Shown: positions 1 to 10,989, counted from the stretch's first letter. The stretch is DNA of 64,000 nucleotides from Bettongia penicillata ogilbyi (GCA_023548195.1 JAJHZJ010000009.1:6532215-6596214), one strand, 5' to 3'. Notes: generated by a model from the sequence alone, not told the origin. Made by a program: numbers and translations.

Positions 1-119
1 CCACCTACATTTGTGAATGTTATGTGAAATAATATAAGCTTTTCAAATCAGCTTTGATATTTAATTTTAGATAAGTTTGTTGCTTTTTTGTAATGTGCTA
101 AATGTCTGTGGTATCAACT

Positions 120-240
120 AGTTTATGAACTCCTTGAGTGTTACGTGTCATATTTGTCCTTATAGTCTCAGGGTTTAGCAGAATGAATGCCTTGCACATA
201 ATAAATAGGTGTTTGATAAATAATTATTGAATTGAAACTC
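120..240 (+). repeat. L2-type LINE 3' tail
   Basis: The sequence has the typical L2 end: a 'gaactccttgag' segment, then 'gccttgcacataataaatag' and a final 'attgaattga'. L2 belongs to the CR1 superfamily and is an inactive, ancient mammalian LINE. Identification is from consensus features only. Confidence 0.5.
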
Positions 241-278
241 TGAAGATTTCAACCATTCTCAAGTTGATGTTTATTATG

Positions 279-330
279 AGTGTGTGTGTGTGTGTGTGTG
301 TGTGCGTGCGTGTGTTCGTTCGTGTGTTCG
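279..330 (+). repeat. (TG)n microsatellite
   Basis: A run of alternating TG passes into TGCG and TTCG variants. The short open frames read through it on both strands are compositional artefacts. Confidence 0.9.
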
Positions 331-1499
331 TGTTTGTCCTCCGTTGCTGAAGATACAGTTTGCAATATAAATGAAGTTGGTCTAGCATTAATCCTACTTT
401 CATACAGAGACTTAGATTGGCAGAGCTGGATAGAGACCTTGTTCACTCCAGAGGTTAGTTCTTTAAGGGGTCTGTGGATAGATTTATGGGGCAGTGAAGT
501 TGGATGAAAAAAAAAATTACATCTTTATTTCAATGTAATTGGCTTCTTTTGTAATCTTGGGTATTTTTGTGCATTTAATAATACTCTGAGAAGGAGTTCA
601 CTAGACTGCCCCAGGGCATACAGACATGGAAACATACCTTCTCCCTCACCTACACCCTGATCTAGTTTGACTAACCCTTCTACCCACTTCATAGCTGAGC
701 AGCCAGATCCAGAGGAATTAAGCTTCTCCAGTTTCACTTTGTGGATTTGTTGGTGTATGACTAATTATCATGTGACCTTACCTTGAACTTGGTGATCAGT
801 AAAATTTTTGACTTTTTTCTTGTGTAGGAACAACTATGTTACTGAGTAAAGTTTGAGTAAGCCTTTAGTAAGACGACATAGGCACTTGTGTTTGCTGTTG
901 CAAATACAAATCCCGTTCTTGAAAAACTTACCTGTGGTAAAATATAAGACATTATGTTGGTAAGTAGTTCAGGGCTTCTGGGTCTTAAGAACTGTTTTTG
1001 GCAAATCTCATTATCAATCGACACTTGTAAAGTCTAGAAATTTTAACTAATTTAATACTTATCTATTAGTATTTCGTAAAGGCATTGCAATGATTTGTAG
1101 TTCATTCTTTAGAAATTGAATATACTTGACTGTTTAAAAATACACTGATTCTTAATTTTTAAATTATACAAACAAAAGAGTGCTGTAAACAACTTGATTA
1201 CAACTAATTTTTTCTGAGTAATGGAAATGTGCCAACTCTAGCTTGTTCATATATATACCTTTTCATTGTCATAATTGAGTTTTCTGTAGTGGGAAGATTT
1301 TGTAATACTAAAACTTTCTGATTTTTTTTTTTACTCCTGTTTTTAGGGTTACATAGTCACTTTTGTTAATGGTGGTAATGGTAATCCAAAATTTGCATTA
1401 AAATTTTTTTGGCAGTGTATGCTTTTCTATTTGAAAATTTCTATTTTCTATTTCCCCCAACACCAGTAAAATGGACTTTACTTTCTACAGCCTGACTTC

Positions 1500-2850
1500 T
1501 GACTTCATCAGTCATTAAACTGAAACTACCCTTCTCAAATTTAACGGCCTTTTTTTAGCCTTCCTTGTTCTTGACTACTCCAACGCTGATAGTTTTGGTC
1601 ATCTTTTCCTGGTACTCTCCTCTGTCTAGGTTTTCATCACATTCTATCCTGCTTGTCGCTCTACTTCTCTGGTGGCTTCTCAGATTGTTTGTTTTTTTTG
1701 GCTGGATCTTCATCCAGGGGGTGGTGCCTACTAACCCTGCATGTGCATCGGGTTTCCACTTTGTGCCCTCTTTTCTTTCTGCTCTTTGACTTGGTCATCT
1801 CATCAGCACCCAAGGATTCATACTGCCATCTCTGTGCTGATGCTTCTCAGCTGTAGATTACGTAGACAGTCCTGTCTTCTCTGCTAATCTGCAGACTCAC
1901 ATCTCCAGTTGCCTCTTGCACATCCTGAACTGGATGTTCCTTACGCATCTTAAATTCAGCATGTCCAAAGCTGAATTCATTATCTTCCTCTCTCAGCCCT
2001 TCCTTGTAACTCTTTGAATATCTAGGGTATTACCACCTTCTCAAGTGGCCAGAATTGCATCCTTGGTATCATCCTCCACTCATCACTGTCATATCCCCCT
2101 CATATCCAGTTTTTCTGCTGAGGCCTGTTGATTCTTTTGTAATGCCTTACATCATTCCTTCTCTCCTGACATTGCCAGTGCTCTGGCGCAGGCTCTTATC
2201 ATCGCATGCTTGTACTGTTGTATAGCCTAATGGTTGGGTTCCTTTGCCTCACGTCTTTCCTCACTTTAGTTCATCCCCAACTTTGCTGGCAGATTTATCT
2301 TTGTAAAGCACAGTTCTGACCATATTGATCCCCCCTTACCCTGCCTCCAGATCAGTAAATTCTAGTGACTTCCTTTCATCCCAAATTCAAATATAAAAGC
2401 CTTGAGTGTTCAGAACCTTTCTTGATATGTCTCCCATCCCTATCTTGTGTTTCCAGTCTTACACCTTGCTTCCATTCTTACTCTGTGAACACTGGCCTCC
2501 TTGCTCATCCTTGCATGAGACACTCTCAGTCATCCTAATTCCAGAGTATTTGCACTTGATGCCCCTATCCCTGAAATTCTTCCCTGTATAGCTTTGCGTC
2601 CTGGCTGCTTTTAAGTTCCGCCTGAAATCTTACCATCTGCAGGAAACTTTTATATCTCCGTTAGTGCTAGTGCCTTCCCTCTGCTCGTTATCTTCAGTTT
2701 CTCCTGTATATATCTTGTTTGTATTTATTAGATTGTGAGGTCATTGAGAGCAAGGAACTTTTTTTTTTTACCTTTCTTTGTATCTCTACTGCTTGACAAC
2801 AGTGCCTGACACATAGTAGGTACTTAATAAATGCTTGTTGACTGATTTTG
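1500..2850 (+). mobile_element. L2-type LINE, 3' 1.3 kb
   Basis: A pyrimidine-rich, mutated stretch shows the familiar order of L2 3' landmarks: 'catgtccaaagctgaattca' near 1960, the 'caggctcttatcatc' block near 2190, the 'gattgtgaggtcattgagag' block near 2730, and the terminal 'acttaataaatgcttgttga' near 2822. The short open frames inside do not form a long reading frame, so it is a dead remnant. L2 lacks a poly(A) tail and ends in short repeats, as seen here. Confidence 0.7.
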
Positions 2851-3149
2851 AGTTTTTTTTTTTAAAATAGTGTATGTACATTCCACCCCTCCCCCCCAGT
2901 TTGTTGTTTTTGAACTTTCCTTTGACCTAACACTTGGTTGTAGTCTTTGTGTATACTTTTGTTTAAGGTTAAAGTATATAACTTTAACTTCCAATAAATA
3001 TATTTCAACCACCTCTCTTCTTGTATTTTGATTGTTCTTAATGAAATGTTTCCTCTTATTTTTGGGGTTAGAGGGTGGACCTGTGATTTCATTGGGGTAG
3101 GAAATTCCAATTCAGAAAACTTTCCTACCAGTCCAAATTAATTGATAGT

Positions 3150-3290
3150 CTTAAAGAGTTGCCTAGGGGATTGAGACATTAAGTGACTTAAACAGGTGTC
3201 ACACAGTAGTGAATGTCAGAGGCAGGACTCAACCCAAATATTCCTGGCTCCAAGGTTAGTTCTCTAGCACCTGTCCCATGATGACTCTTA
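3150..3290 (-). repeat. MIR/CORE-type SINE fragment
   Basis: Read on the minus strand, the segment has the SINE order: a 'gactcctgcctctgac'-like block, a 'gtgtgacac..tt..agtcactta' block, then a decayed tail. The element is an old tRNA-derived SINE fragment, and its subfamily is not resolved. Confidence 0.5.
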
Positions 3291-4479
3291 AAAACTACTG
3301 ACATGTTAGAATCTCTCGTCTGAGAGTAAGCATCATTTTAAAGTGCTCCATTTTTTCCAGTGCCAGACTGTTAGCAACTTCATCCTTCTAGTGTGCAAGC
3401 CTGAATTAGGAATAAACAAAAAAAGTCTCTGCGTGTCAAATAACTACCAGAAATCCCACATATTTCAGTATTTGTAACAACTGGCCATTATTCCTCTCTC
3501 TCCATTTCCTCAGTTTTGTTTTTAAAACTATCCAGTTAGAAGCATAAGAGGAGCAAATAATAACCATTGACAGAAGACTGAAAAGTTATCAGCATAAAAA
3601 GTATTGTGATTAACAGTATAGCATCATTTAGTAATAGATATTTTTCTTTTTTTTAAATTGATTTATTTAACTTTTTACATTCATTTTCACAAAATTTTGG
3701 GTTCCAAATTTTCACCCCATTTGTCCCCTCCACCCACCCCAGTACACCGAGCATTCTAATTTCCCCTATCACCAATCTGCCCTCTCTTCTATCATCCCTC
3801 CCTTCTGTTGTCCCCATCTTCTCATGTCCTGTAGGGCCAGATAACTTTCTATTCCCCATTACCTGTATTTCTTATTTCCTAGTAGCAAGAACAATACTCA
3901 ACAGTTGTTCCTAAAACTTTGAGTTCCAAATTCTCCCCATCCCTCCCTCCCCACCCATTCCCTTTGGGAAGGCAAGCAATTCAATATAGGCCATATCTGT
4001 GTAGTTTTGCAAATGACTTCGATAATAGTCGTGTTGTGTAAGACTAACTATATTTCCCTCCATCCTGTCCTGCCCCCCATTGCTTCTATTCTATCTTTTG
4101 ATCCTGTCCCTCCCCAAGAGAGTTGATTTCAGATTGCTCCCTCCTCCCATTGCCCTCCCTTCCATCATCCCCCCCAACTTGCTTATCCCCTTTCTCCCCC
4201 ACTTTCCTGTATTGTGAGATAGGTTTTCATACCAAAATGAGTGTGCATTTTATTCCTTCCTTTAGTCGAATGTGATGAGAGTAAACTTCCATGTTTTTTA
4301 TCAGCTCCCCTCTTTTTACCTCCACTAAAAAGTCTCCTGCCTGCCTCTTCTATGAGAGATAATTTGCCCCATTCCATTTCTCCCTCTCTCCTCCCAATAC
4401 ATTTCTCTCTCACCGCTTAACTTCATTTTTTTAGGATATAATCCCAGCCTATTCAATTCACTCTGTGCTCTCTGTCTCT

Positions 4480-4506
4480 TTGTGTGTGTGTATGTGTGTG
4501 TGTGTA
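4480..4506 (+). repeat. (TG)n microsatellite inside HAL1
   Basis: A short TG run lies in the 3' half of the element. The related fragment has a longer TG run at the equivalent place (34386-34414), so the repeat was probably part of the ancestral element. Confidence 0.8.
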
Positions 4507-4639
4507 ATCCCACCAACTACCCAGATACTGAAAAGTTTCAAGAGTTACAAATATTGTCTTTCCATGTAGAAATGTAAACAGTTCAACTTTAGTAAGTCCC
4601 TTATGATTTCTCTTTACTGTTTACCTTTTCATGCTTCTT

Positions 4640-5741
4640 TTCATTCTTGTGTTTGAAAGTCAAATTTTCTTTTCAGCTCTGGTCTTTTCATCAAGAATGC
4701 TTGAAAGTCCTCTGTTTCATTGAAAGACCATATTTTCCCCTGAAGTATTATACTCAGTTTTGCTGGGTAGGTGATTCTTGGTTTGAGTCCTAGTTCCTTT
4801 GACTTCTGGAATATCCTATTCCATGCCCTTCAATCCCTTAATGTAGAAGCTGATTGATCTTGAGTTATCCTGATTGTATTTCCACAGTACTGGAATTGTT
4901 TTTTTCTAGCTGCTTGCAATATTTTCTCCTTGACCTGGGAATTCTGGAATTTGGCCACAGTGTTCCTAGGAGTTTCTCTTTTTGGATCTCTTTCAGGCGA
5001 TGATCGATGGATTCCTTGAATACTTGTTTTGCCCTCTAGTTGTAGAATATCAGGGCAGATTCTCTTGATAATGTCATGAAAGATAATGTCTAGGCTCTTT
5101 TTTTGATCTTGGCTTTCAGGTAGTCCCATAATTTTTAAATTGTCTCTCCTGGATCTCTCTTCCAGGTCAGTTGTTTTTCCAGTGAGATATTTCACATTCT
5201 TTTCCATTTTTTCATTCTTTTGGTTTTGTTTTGTGATTTCTTGGTTTCTCATAAAGTCATTAGCCCCCATCTGTTCCATTCTAATTTTTAAAGAACTATT
5301 ATCTTCAGTGAGCTTTTGAACCTCCTTTTCCATTTGGCTAATTCTGCTTTTGAAAGCATTCTTCTCCTCATTGGCTTTTTGAGCCTCTTTTGCCAATTGA
5401 GTTAGCCTCTTTTTCAAGGTGTTATTTTCTTCAGCATTTTTTTGGTCTCCTTTAGAATGGTGTTGACCTGCTTTTCATACTTTTCTTGCATCTCTCTCAT
5501 TTCTCTTCCCAGTTTTTCCTCCACCTGTCTAACTTGATTTTCAAAATCCTTTTTGAGCTCTTCCATGGCCTGAACCCATTGAATATTTATTTTGGATGTT
5601 TGGGATACAGAAGCCTTAACTTCTATGTCTTTCCCTGATGGTAAGCATTGTTCTTCCTCATCAGAAAGGAAGGGAAGAGATATCTGTTCACCAAGAAAGT
5701 AACCTTCTATGGTCTTATTTTTTTTCCCCTTTTCTGGGCAT
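4640..5741 (-). pseudogene. HAL1 ORF1 (RNA-binding chaperone) remnant
   Basis: The longest open stretch is 195 residues (5417-4830). It holds a coiled-coil with heptads ('QMEKEVQKLTEDNSSLK'), then an RRM-like part with 'LKIMGLPES', then a C-terminal domain start ('PRNTVAKF', 'ARKKQFQY', 'IRITQD'). This order matches L1 ORF1p, a trimeric RNA-binding nucleic-acid chaperone. The likely start codon is 5741-5739 by comparison with the copy at 41475. A frameshift breaks the frame a few codons later, in an A-run. A TGA at 4830-4832 cuts the C-terminal domain, and L1-like codons continue downstream to about 4640. The gene is therefore dead. The TGA falls on a codon that is CGA in the family as I recall it. 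Confidence 0.8.
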
Positions 5742-5870
5742 TTTCCCAGCCAATTACTTGACTTCTGAGATTCCTTTCCACACCCACCTCACCTCCAGAT
5801 CTGCCCAGCTGGTGCTTGGGGTCTGAGATTGAAATGCTGCTTTCCAGCCTCAGGGTTTTCAGTGGGGGTG

Positions 5871-5951
5871 GGGCTGCTATTCAGTGTGAGATTAAGTTCA
5901 GGTTCTCAGGTGGAGGGGCAGGGCTGCTATTCAGTGTGAGATTAAGTTCAG
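5871..5951 (-). repeat. 50-bp tandem duplication in HAL1 5' region
   Basis: The block 'gggctgctattcagtgtgag' plus the next 11 bases occurs at 5871 and again at 5921. The related HAL1 copy has the block once (near 41600), so the duplication is specific to this copy. Confidence 0.85.
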
Positions 5952-6446
5952 CTGCTTCGGTCAAGGAGGGCCGCTGAGGGCCGCCTCACAGGGCTCAGTT
6001 CCTTCAAGGGGTTTATGTGGAAACCTTCAGTAATGGATCTGAGCCCCTGTCTGCTGCTGCCTCCGCTGCTGCGTCCACTGCTGCCTCAGAAGGGGGCCTG
6101 AGTTATGGGGACACCCTGCACCCCTCTTGGCCAGCCATAAACGTTTTCTCACTGATCTTTGGCATCTGTGGGTGGAGGGACCTTCCCGGGCGCTGGAGAT
6201 TCCGTCCCTGAAGTCTGCTCGGATCTGTTCCTCTTGGTGCCACGTGGCCAAGGCAGGGCTGGGCTCTGCTCCGGGTCCAGTGTGCGACAGACCTTTGGTG
6301 TTGGTTTTTCAGGGTTCTCTGGAACAGAAATATCCTCCACTCCGTTGTTGTGTGGTTTCCACTGCTCCAGAATTTGTTGGGAGTTCTTCTTTACAGATAT
6401 TTTATGGGCTGTGGGTTCGGAGCTAGCATATGTGAATCTTTCTACT

Positions 6447-6460
6447 CTGCCATCTTGGCT
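6447..6460 (-). promoter_or_regulatory. YY1-like site at HAL1 5' end
   Basis: The minus strand reads 'agccaagatggcag' within about 22 bases of the element's 5' end. Human L1 has a YY1 site in the same place that sets the transcription start. The function here is inferred from position and the ATGG core. Confidence 0.5.
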
Positions 6461-7420
6461 CCTCCCCCAGTAATGGATATTTCTAATGATGAAACTGTCA
6501 TTAAAAAAAGATTGTGTTATGTTCAGTAGGCTAGATTTAAAAAAGGAAGCATAATTTCAGAAGATTTTTATAAAAATGATTAAAGATAAAGTAAATTTTG
6601 ATAGTTAAATGTTCAACCATTTATATTTGCTTATGTAGACTACCTTATGTTGGTTAAATAAGATTTTACTGTTTATATTTAGTTTTATTTTTATGGTTTT
6701 TCAGTATTTTCTCATCAGTTTCTAGGGTCTTAATCACACCTTGTTTCAGTGCAATTTTTTTTTTTTTGAAGCAGAGCTTGTGTGGTTTGCTACTGTGACT
6801 GTTCATTGTGCCCTCCTTTTGGGGAGATTAGTGAATAACTTTGGATATACTTCACTAAAATATGTAAAAAATTCAGACATTTAAAAATTCCTTAAGTTTT
6901 CTTATTTATGTTCTCTTCAACATTCAGTTTATATTTAGTGACTTCAGTTACACTAGGATTATTTGTTCAGGTCTTTATTGCGATAGAGTGATTTCTCAGA
7001 CTTAATTTTGCTTTAGAGAAGATCTGCTTAGGTACAATGTAAAGGTTTTAGATTGGGAAAGAAAATAGTTTGTCTGTTTTCACTGTGTTATGTTTGAGTG
7101 ACAAAATGTGATTTAAAATACAGAGAATCTTTGAGAGCAGTTAATTTTTATATTTGTTTTTATACTCTTTATTTCACTTTTTAAAATGTAAGTTACAGGA
7201 ATTCTTGATTTTCTGACCATAATTTTTAGAGACGATTGCTTGTCATTTGTCTTTTTTCCATCTGTATCTTGTTATTATGTGGTCCAGGACTATATGGGCT
7301 TTCATGACAATATTTGCTATTTAATATAGTTAATTAAAAATGAGATGAAATTAATGCTTTGTTTTTTTTTTAAGGAGAAAAATATAGAGTTCCTTTTTTA
7401 CTTTGTTGTTTTTTTGTTTT

Positions 7421-7580
7421 ATATCTATCTTTTTAAAAATTTAATTTCAATTTCCAGCATTCACTTTTATAATATTGTGAGTTTTAAATCCCCCCCCCCC
7501 CCAAGACAGCATGCAGTCTGATGTAGGCTATGTATGTACTTTCATATTAAACATATTTCCACATTTGACTACTATTTTCA
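7421..7580 (-). repeat. L1 3' UTR fragment
   Basis: The stretch resembles the L1 3' UTR in this window: a pyrimidine run, then 'gtaggctatgtatg' and 'aaacatatttccacatttg'. A 13-base C run is at 7490-7502. Only the 3' end is present, and it is degraded. Confidence 0.45.
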
Positions 7581-7739
7581 AAATGCTTGTTTGATAATTT
7601 ACTATAAAGTTAACTTTGGAAGAGGGGAAAAGTAAAGATATAACTTGAATCCTGCCTTCTTTATAGTTCTTATGTACATGATACAGATTGTAAAATTGAT
7701 AAATTCTTTTAAAGATAAAGACCTTTAAAAATCTATGCT

Positions 7740-7900
7740 AGTTTTACAAACAGAGTTTTAGAGCTAGAGGATTCCCTAAGAAATCATCTGATTTAACTCA
7801 TTTGATGAAGAAACACACCTAACGAGCTTATGGTTTGTCCAGTCTCATACATTTAATTGCCAATGATGTTAGGGCTAAAAGCCATAGTGTTCTTATTCCT
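7740..7900 (-). repeat. MIR-type SINE fragment
   Basis: The minus-strand reading has a decayed MIR layout, with the conserved 'aaactgaggc..' region replaced by degenerate 'gatgaagaaacacacc' near 7805 and flanking blocks in order. Identification is weak. Confidence 0.35.
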
Positions 7901-8164
7901 AATCTTATGTTTTTTTCTTTATATCTGTATTGTGTGGTTTCTAAAGGAGAGGGATTTGCAAATATATTGCTATGTCTCTGCTGAATAGTGTGGATTCTGC
8001 TTCTAAGCTTTTAAACTAAAGAGCGTAATTTGAATATTGCATCATCAGATGTTCATGTGAGAAAACATGTCTATTAAAACATGTAGTACATGGGGTTTTT
8101 GTTTTGAATAAAAACTGCAGAATCATAGAGAATATTGTTTCTCAATGTAGACTTTACACATTGT

Positions 8165-8342
8165 AGAATGAGGCAGTCCTCAGTGTGATTTAGGGGTTTT
8201 AGAATCAGCGTACCAGCATTTGAATTCTTGTGCTGTTACTCATTGCCCATGTGACCTTGGACAGATGAAACTTCTTTGCGTTTCAGTTTTCTCATCTGAA
8301 CCTCAGAGGCCACTCACTTCTGTCTCTGAATCTATGATCCTT
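8165..8342 (+). repeat. MIR/CORE-type SINE
   Basis: The order is right for a tRNA-derived SINE body: 'tgtgaccttgg', then 'cagttttctcatctgaacct', 'ggccactcacttctgtctct' and 'gaatctatgatcc'. The tRNA head is degraded. Confidence 0.6.
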
Positions 8343-8610
8343 TTATCTTAATGCAAGGAAGCAAATTTGATCTCATAGATTTCACTTAAAAATAGTGGGA
8401 TAAGCCCAACAGCTAGAGTATGACCCTTGATGCCTTATTCGAAAGTAAAAGATACATATGAAAAAGAACCTAAAAGGGGACAGAGTGGATTGCATAGGTC
8501 TAGAACTGAAAGGAAAGGTAGAGGCAATATAGTCCTAACCTCCCATTTTACACATATATATTTGAATACTTGAGTATATTTTTTGTGTGCGCATGCATGT
8601 GTCTCCACTA

Positions 8611-8749
8611 GTAGAATGTAAGCCTAAAACAAGTTTCATATTTGTCTTTGTATCCCTAGTGCCTAGCATAGTGCCTGACTTCATAGTAATCACTTAATAA
8701 AGTCTTTTTAATTGATACGGTCTTAAACTTATTTCCATTTTTGGCAGGA
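8611..8749 (+). repeat. Direct duplication, copy 1 (L2 3' end)
   Basis: This 139-bp unit contains an L2 tail ('gcctagcatagtgcctgact'). It is identical base for base to 8774-8912. The copies are separated by 24 bp, for an offset of 163 bp. Confidence 0.95.
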
Positions 8750-8773
8750 GAGGGATTTGGAAATATATTGCAT
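8750..8773 (+). repeat. Filler between duplicated copies
   Basis: The 24-bp spacer, with the preceding 'agga', nearly matches 7945-7974 ('aggagagggatttg' and 'aaatatattgc' in the same order). It differs by one substitution and one missing base. It looks like templated filler DNA. Confidence 0.75.
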
Positions 8774-8912
8774 GTAGAATGTAAGCCTAAAACAAGTTTC
8801 ATATTTGTCTTTGTATCCCTAGTGCCTAGCATAGTGCCTGACTTCATAGTAATCACTTAATAAAGTCTTTTTAATTGATACGGTCTTAAACTTATTTCCA
8901 TTTTTGGCAGGA
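8774..8912 (+). repeat. Direct duplication, copy 2
   Basis: This is the second perfect copy of the 139-bp unit. Identity ends at 8912, after 'ggcagga'. Confidence 0.95.
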
Positions 8913-8929
8913 TTACTAAATTGAAAGAT

Positions 8930-9440
8930 GAGAGTAATTTTAGTAAGGCATTTGATACAATGTCTTAAGCTTTTCTTGTGGATTAGGTGATAGTACAGTT
9001 AGATGCATTCAGAACTAGTTAAATGAGGCAAAAATTATCGATTGTTTGTCAGCTTGGAAGGACATTTCCAGTGGAGTATGTCCCAGGGATCATTACTTGG
9101 CTTTACCATTCTTGTTGATGACTTTAATAGAGGCAGAAACGTGCTTGTCACATTTGCAGATTATATAGAGCAAGAGTGATCACTAACATACTTACCGGCT
9201 AGTGAGAGCTATAGGTTTTTTAATGGGCTTGAACATTGAGGTAAAAATGATAAGGTGAGATTTAATAAGGATACATGTAAAATCTTACACTGATTCAGAA
9301 CATCAACTTAACCAAGTACAGGATGGAAGTGGAGTTGTTTGAAGAAGATCTAGGAATTTTGGTTGACTGTAAGCTTTGTATGAATCAGTTGTGTGTTATG
9401 GCAACCATCAAAAAAAGTATGACTTCCAGTTTTTTGGCTA
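8930..9440 (+). mobile_element. CR1/L3-type LINE reverse-transcriptase remnant
   Basis: Several RT-like traces lie in order on the + strand. 'KAFDTM' is encoded near 8946. A long decayed middle follows. Near 9330-9410 comes 'ELFEEDLGILVDCKL..N', which matches the conserved 'LGVLVD.KL' block after the RT domain in CR1 elements. The frame is broken repeatedly. This is an old inactive LINE of a different clade from L1 and is next to L2 remnants. Confidence 0.6.
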
Positions 9441-9454
9441 GACAAAATCTGGAA

Positions 9455-9950
9455 TCATGTCAACAAGCATTTATCAAGCACTTAAAATGTGCCAGGTACT
9501 GTGCTAAGTGCTAGGTGTACAAATACAAGCCATCAAGACAATTCCTACCCTAGGTGAAATTCTGTGCTAACTGGAAAAGACAACACATGAAATGAAGGGG
9601 GGAGTGAGAGATAAGAGAAGAGCTGGGAGAGTTGTGTAGGATGGCTGGCCTGCGCACTTCCTCAAAATGAGAGTTCATGTTGGTACACACCAATGGGAAG
9701 AGAGGACTGCAAGGATGGAATTATCTTCTAGGAAGAGAGGGAATCTGAGACAGGGTGAAGTCTGGCAGTGAGGAACAGAACGTGGAGAGCGGCCTCTTTT
9801 GAGAAGTGGGTTAGTTCTGAGGTGTTGGAGAACGAAGGGAGAGAAATCATAGTAATGGAAAAGGGGATATTCTTTTGGACACTGGCCATTTCAGGGTACT
9901 CTTTTTATGTAAGGAAGGAATTTAAGTTTAAGATGACTTGTGCTATAGAC
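9455..9950 (+). repeat. Purine-rich interspersed repeat, copy A
   Basis: It starts with 'caacaagcatttatcaagca', then 'gtgccaggtactgtgctaag', and passes into long GA-rich sequence with 'gaggaacagaacgtggagag'. The same order recurs at 19200, 20300, 21410, 35965, 45255 and 63100, always on the + strand. The family is old, and I cannot name its class. Confidence 0.5.
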
Positions 9951-9954
9951 TTTT

Positions 9955-10175
9955 TTAGGTTGTTATTTCCATTTCCATTGTTCTGCTTACTTCTAGTTGC
10001 ATTGGCTCATACGAGTCCTCCCATGCTTCTCTGAATTCTTTATGTTCATTATTTCTTATGGTCCAATAGGTTCCATTACATTATGTTTTGCGGTTTGTTG
10101 AATGATAATTCAAATGATAGTCATCTATTATTCTAATCACTGAGTTAATCAAGTACTTATTACTTACCTATTATG
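9955..10175 (-). mobile_element. L1 ORF2 3' fragment
   Basis: The minus-strand sequence matches the C-terminal ORF2 region of the L1 copies here. The 'cattatttcttatggtccaa' and 'ggttccattacattatg' blocks correspond to the region near 51580 in the full-length copy. Confidence 0.55.
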
Positions 10176-10187
10176 CAGCAATGAGGC

Positions 10188-10259
10188 AACTAGGTGGCTT
10201 TGTGGATAGGTCATTGAGTTTGGAAGCAAGAAAACTGTAGTTCAACTTCAGGATGACAC
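10188..10259 (+). repeat. tRNA-derived SINE head
   Basis: 'ggcaactaggtggctttgtg' and 'gataggtcattgagtttgga' fit the 5' tRNA-like head of the marsupial CORE-SINE seen complete at 48065. It is truncated at the junction with the RT remnant. Confidence 0.55.
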
Positions 10260-10975
10260 TTGCTGTGTAGTCATCTATCTGAGAGCCGGTGTGACTTCAG
10301 AAAGGGCCGAGGAACAGTCACTATGGTGTTTGCTTCCCAACAACTCCAGGAGAAATGCCAGGAGCAGAACAGAGGTCTGTACACAACGTTTGTAGGTCTG
10401 ACCAAGGCCTTTGACACTGTTGGTCATGAGGGTTTGTGGAAAATTATGTCAAAATTTGGTTGCCCAGAGAATTTCATCAGTATTGAACATTAATTTCATT
10501 AGAACATGCTTGCCACGGATTCTAGATAATGGACAATGCTTTCATGTCTTCTCAGTCACCAATGGAGTGAAGCAGGGCTGTGTGCTCGCTCCCATGCTTT
10601 TTAGCCTGATGTTTTCAGCCATGCTGTCAAATGCTTTCAGTGAGGATGAACATATCCTCAAGATCATCTACCATACTGATGGCAAGTTCTTCAATTTGAA
10701 AAGGCTACAAGCCAAGACCAAAGTGGAGGGAGTGTTGGTGCGTGATTTTCTGTTTGCAGATGATTGTGCACTCAATGCAGCCTCTGAAGCTGAGATGCAA
10801 CAGAGTATGGATCAATTCTCTGCTGCCTGTGCTAATTTTGGTCTAACAATTAACACCAAGAAAACACAGGTGCTCCATTAGTCATCACTGCACTGTCTAT
10901 ACATGGGCCCAGCGATTACAACAAATGGAGAAGTTTTGAATGCTGTGGATAAGTTCACTTACCTTGATAGTCTCT
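10260..10975 (+). pseudogene. Non-L1 LINE reverse transcriptase remnant
   Basis: Two overlapping open stretches (10260-10493 and 10411-10881) encode an RT core in the right order. First comes 'DFRKGRGTVTMVFA..QLQEKCQE'. Then 'LTKAFDTVGHEGLW' (RT motif A region), 'VTNGVKQGCVLAPMLFSL' (motif B region), 'LLFADDCAL'-like 'FLFADDCALN' (catalytic YXDD-type box), and 'FGLTINTKKTQVLH'. A frameshift near 10485-10500 and a TAG at 10879-10881 break it. After the TAG the same frame continues with 'DKFTYLDSLS' to about 10975. The sequence is clearly not the L1 type of this window ('[14 protein letters not shown]'). I do not assign a clade. It reads better preserved than the nearby L2. Confidence 0.7.
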
Positions 10976-10989
10976 CCACCTATCCAGCT

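Larger units (their letters stand above)
3644..6468 (-). mobile_element. HAL1 (half-L1) retrotransposon, complete
   Basis: This is a 2.8 kb element on the minus strand. Its order is a GC-richer 5' region beginning with a G-run and 'agccaagatggcagag' (6447-6465), an ORF1 remnant (4640-5741), a purine-rich spacer, the first codons of L1 ORF2 (ATG at 4063-4061), L1-like 3' UTR sequence, and an A-rich tail at 3644. No endonuclease or reverse transcriptase is present. Flanking repeats 'agtaat(a/g)gatattt' at 3630-3643 and 6469-6482 are a target-site duplication with one mismatch, which shows the copy is complete. ORF1-only L1 derivatives are known in mammals as HAL1 and must borrow an L1 reverse transcriptase. 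Two partial relatives lie at 33546 and 40721. Assignment to a named subfamily is not possible here. Confidence 0.85.

Noticed and set aside
249..507. Open frames over the TG repeat on both strands
   Set aside because: They are simple-sequence artefacts with no motif.
6017..6473. Overlapping frames of 61-104 codons
   Set aside because: They are shadows of the HAL1 5' region and equivalent frames at 41600-42100 are not conserved as protein.
8656..8856. 66-codon antisense frame with a repeated peptide
   Set aside because: It only reflects the 139-bp duplication.
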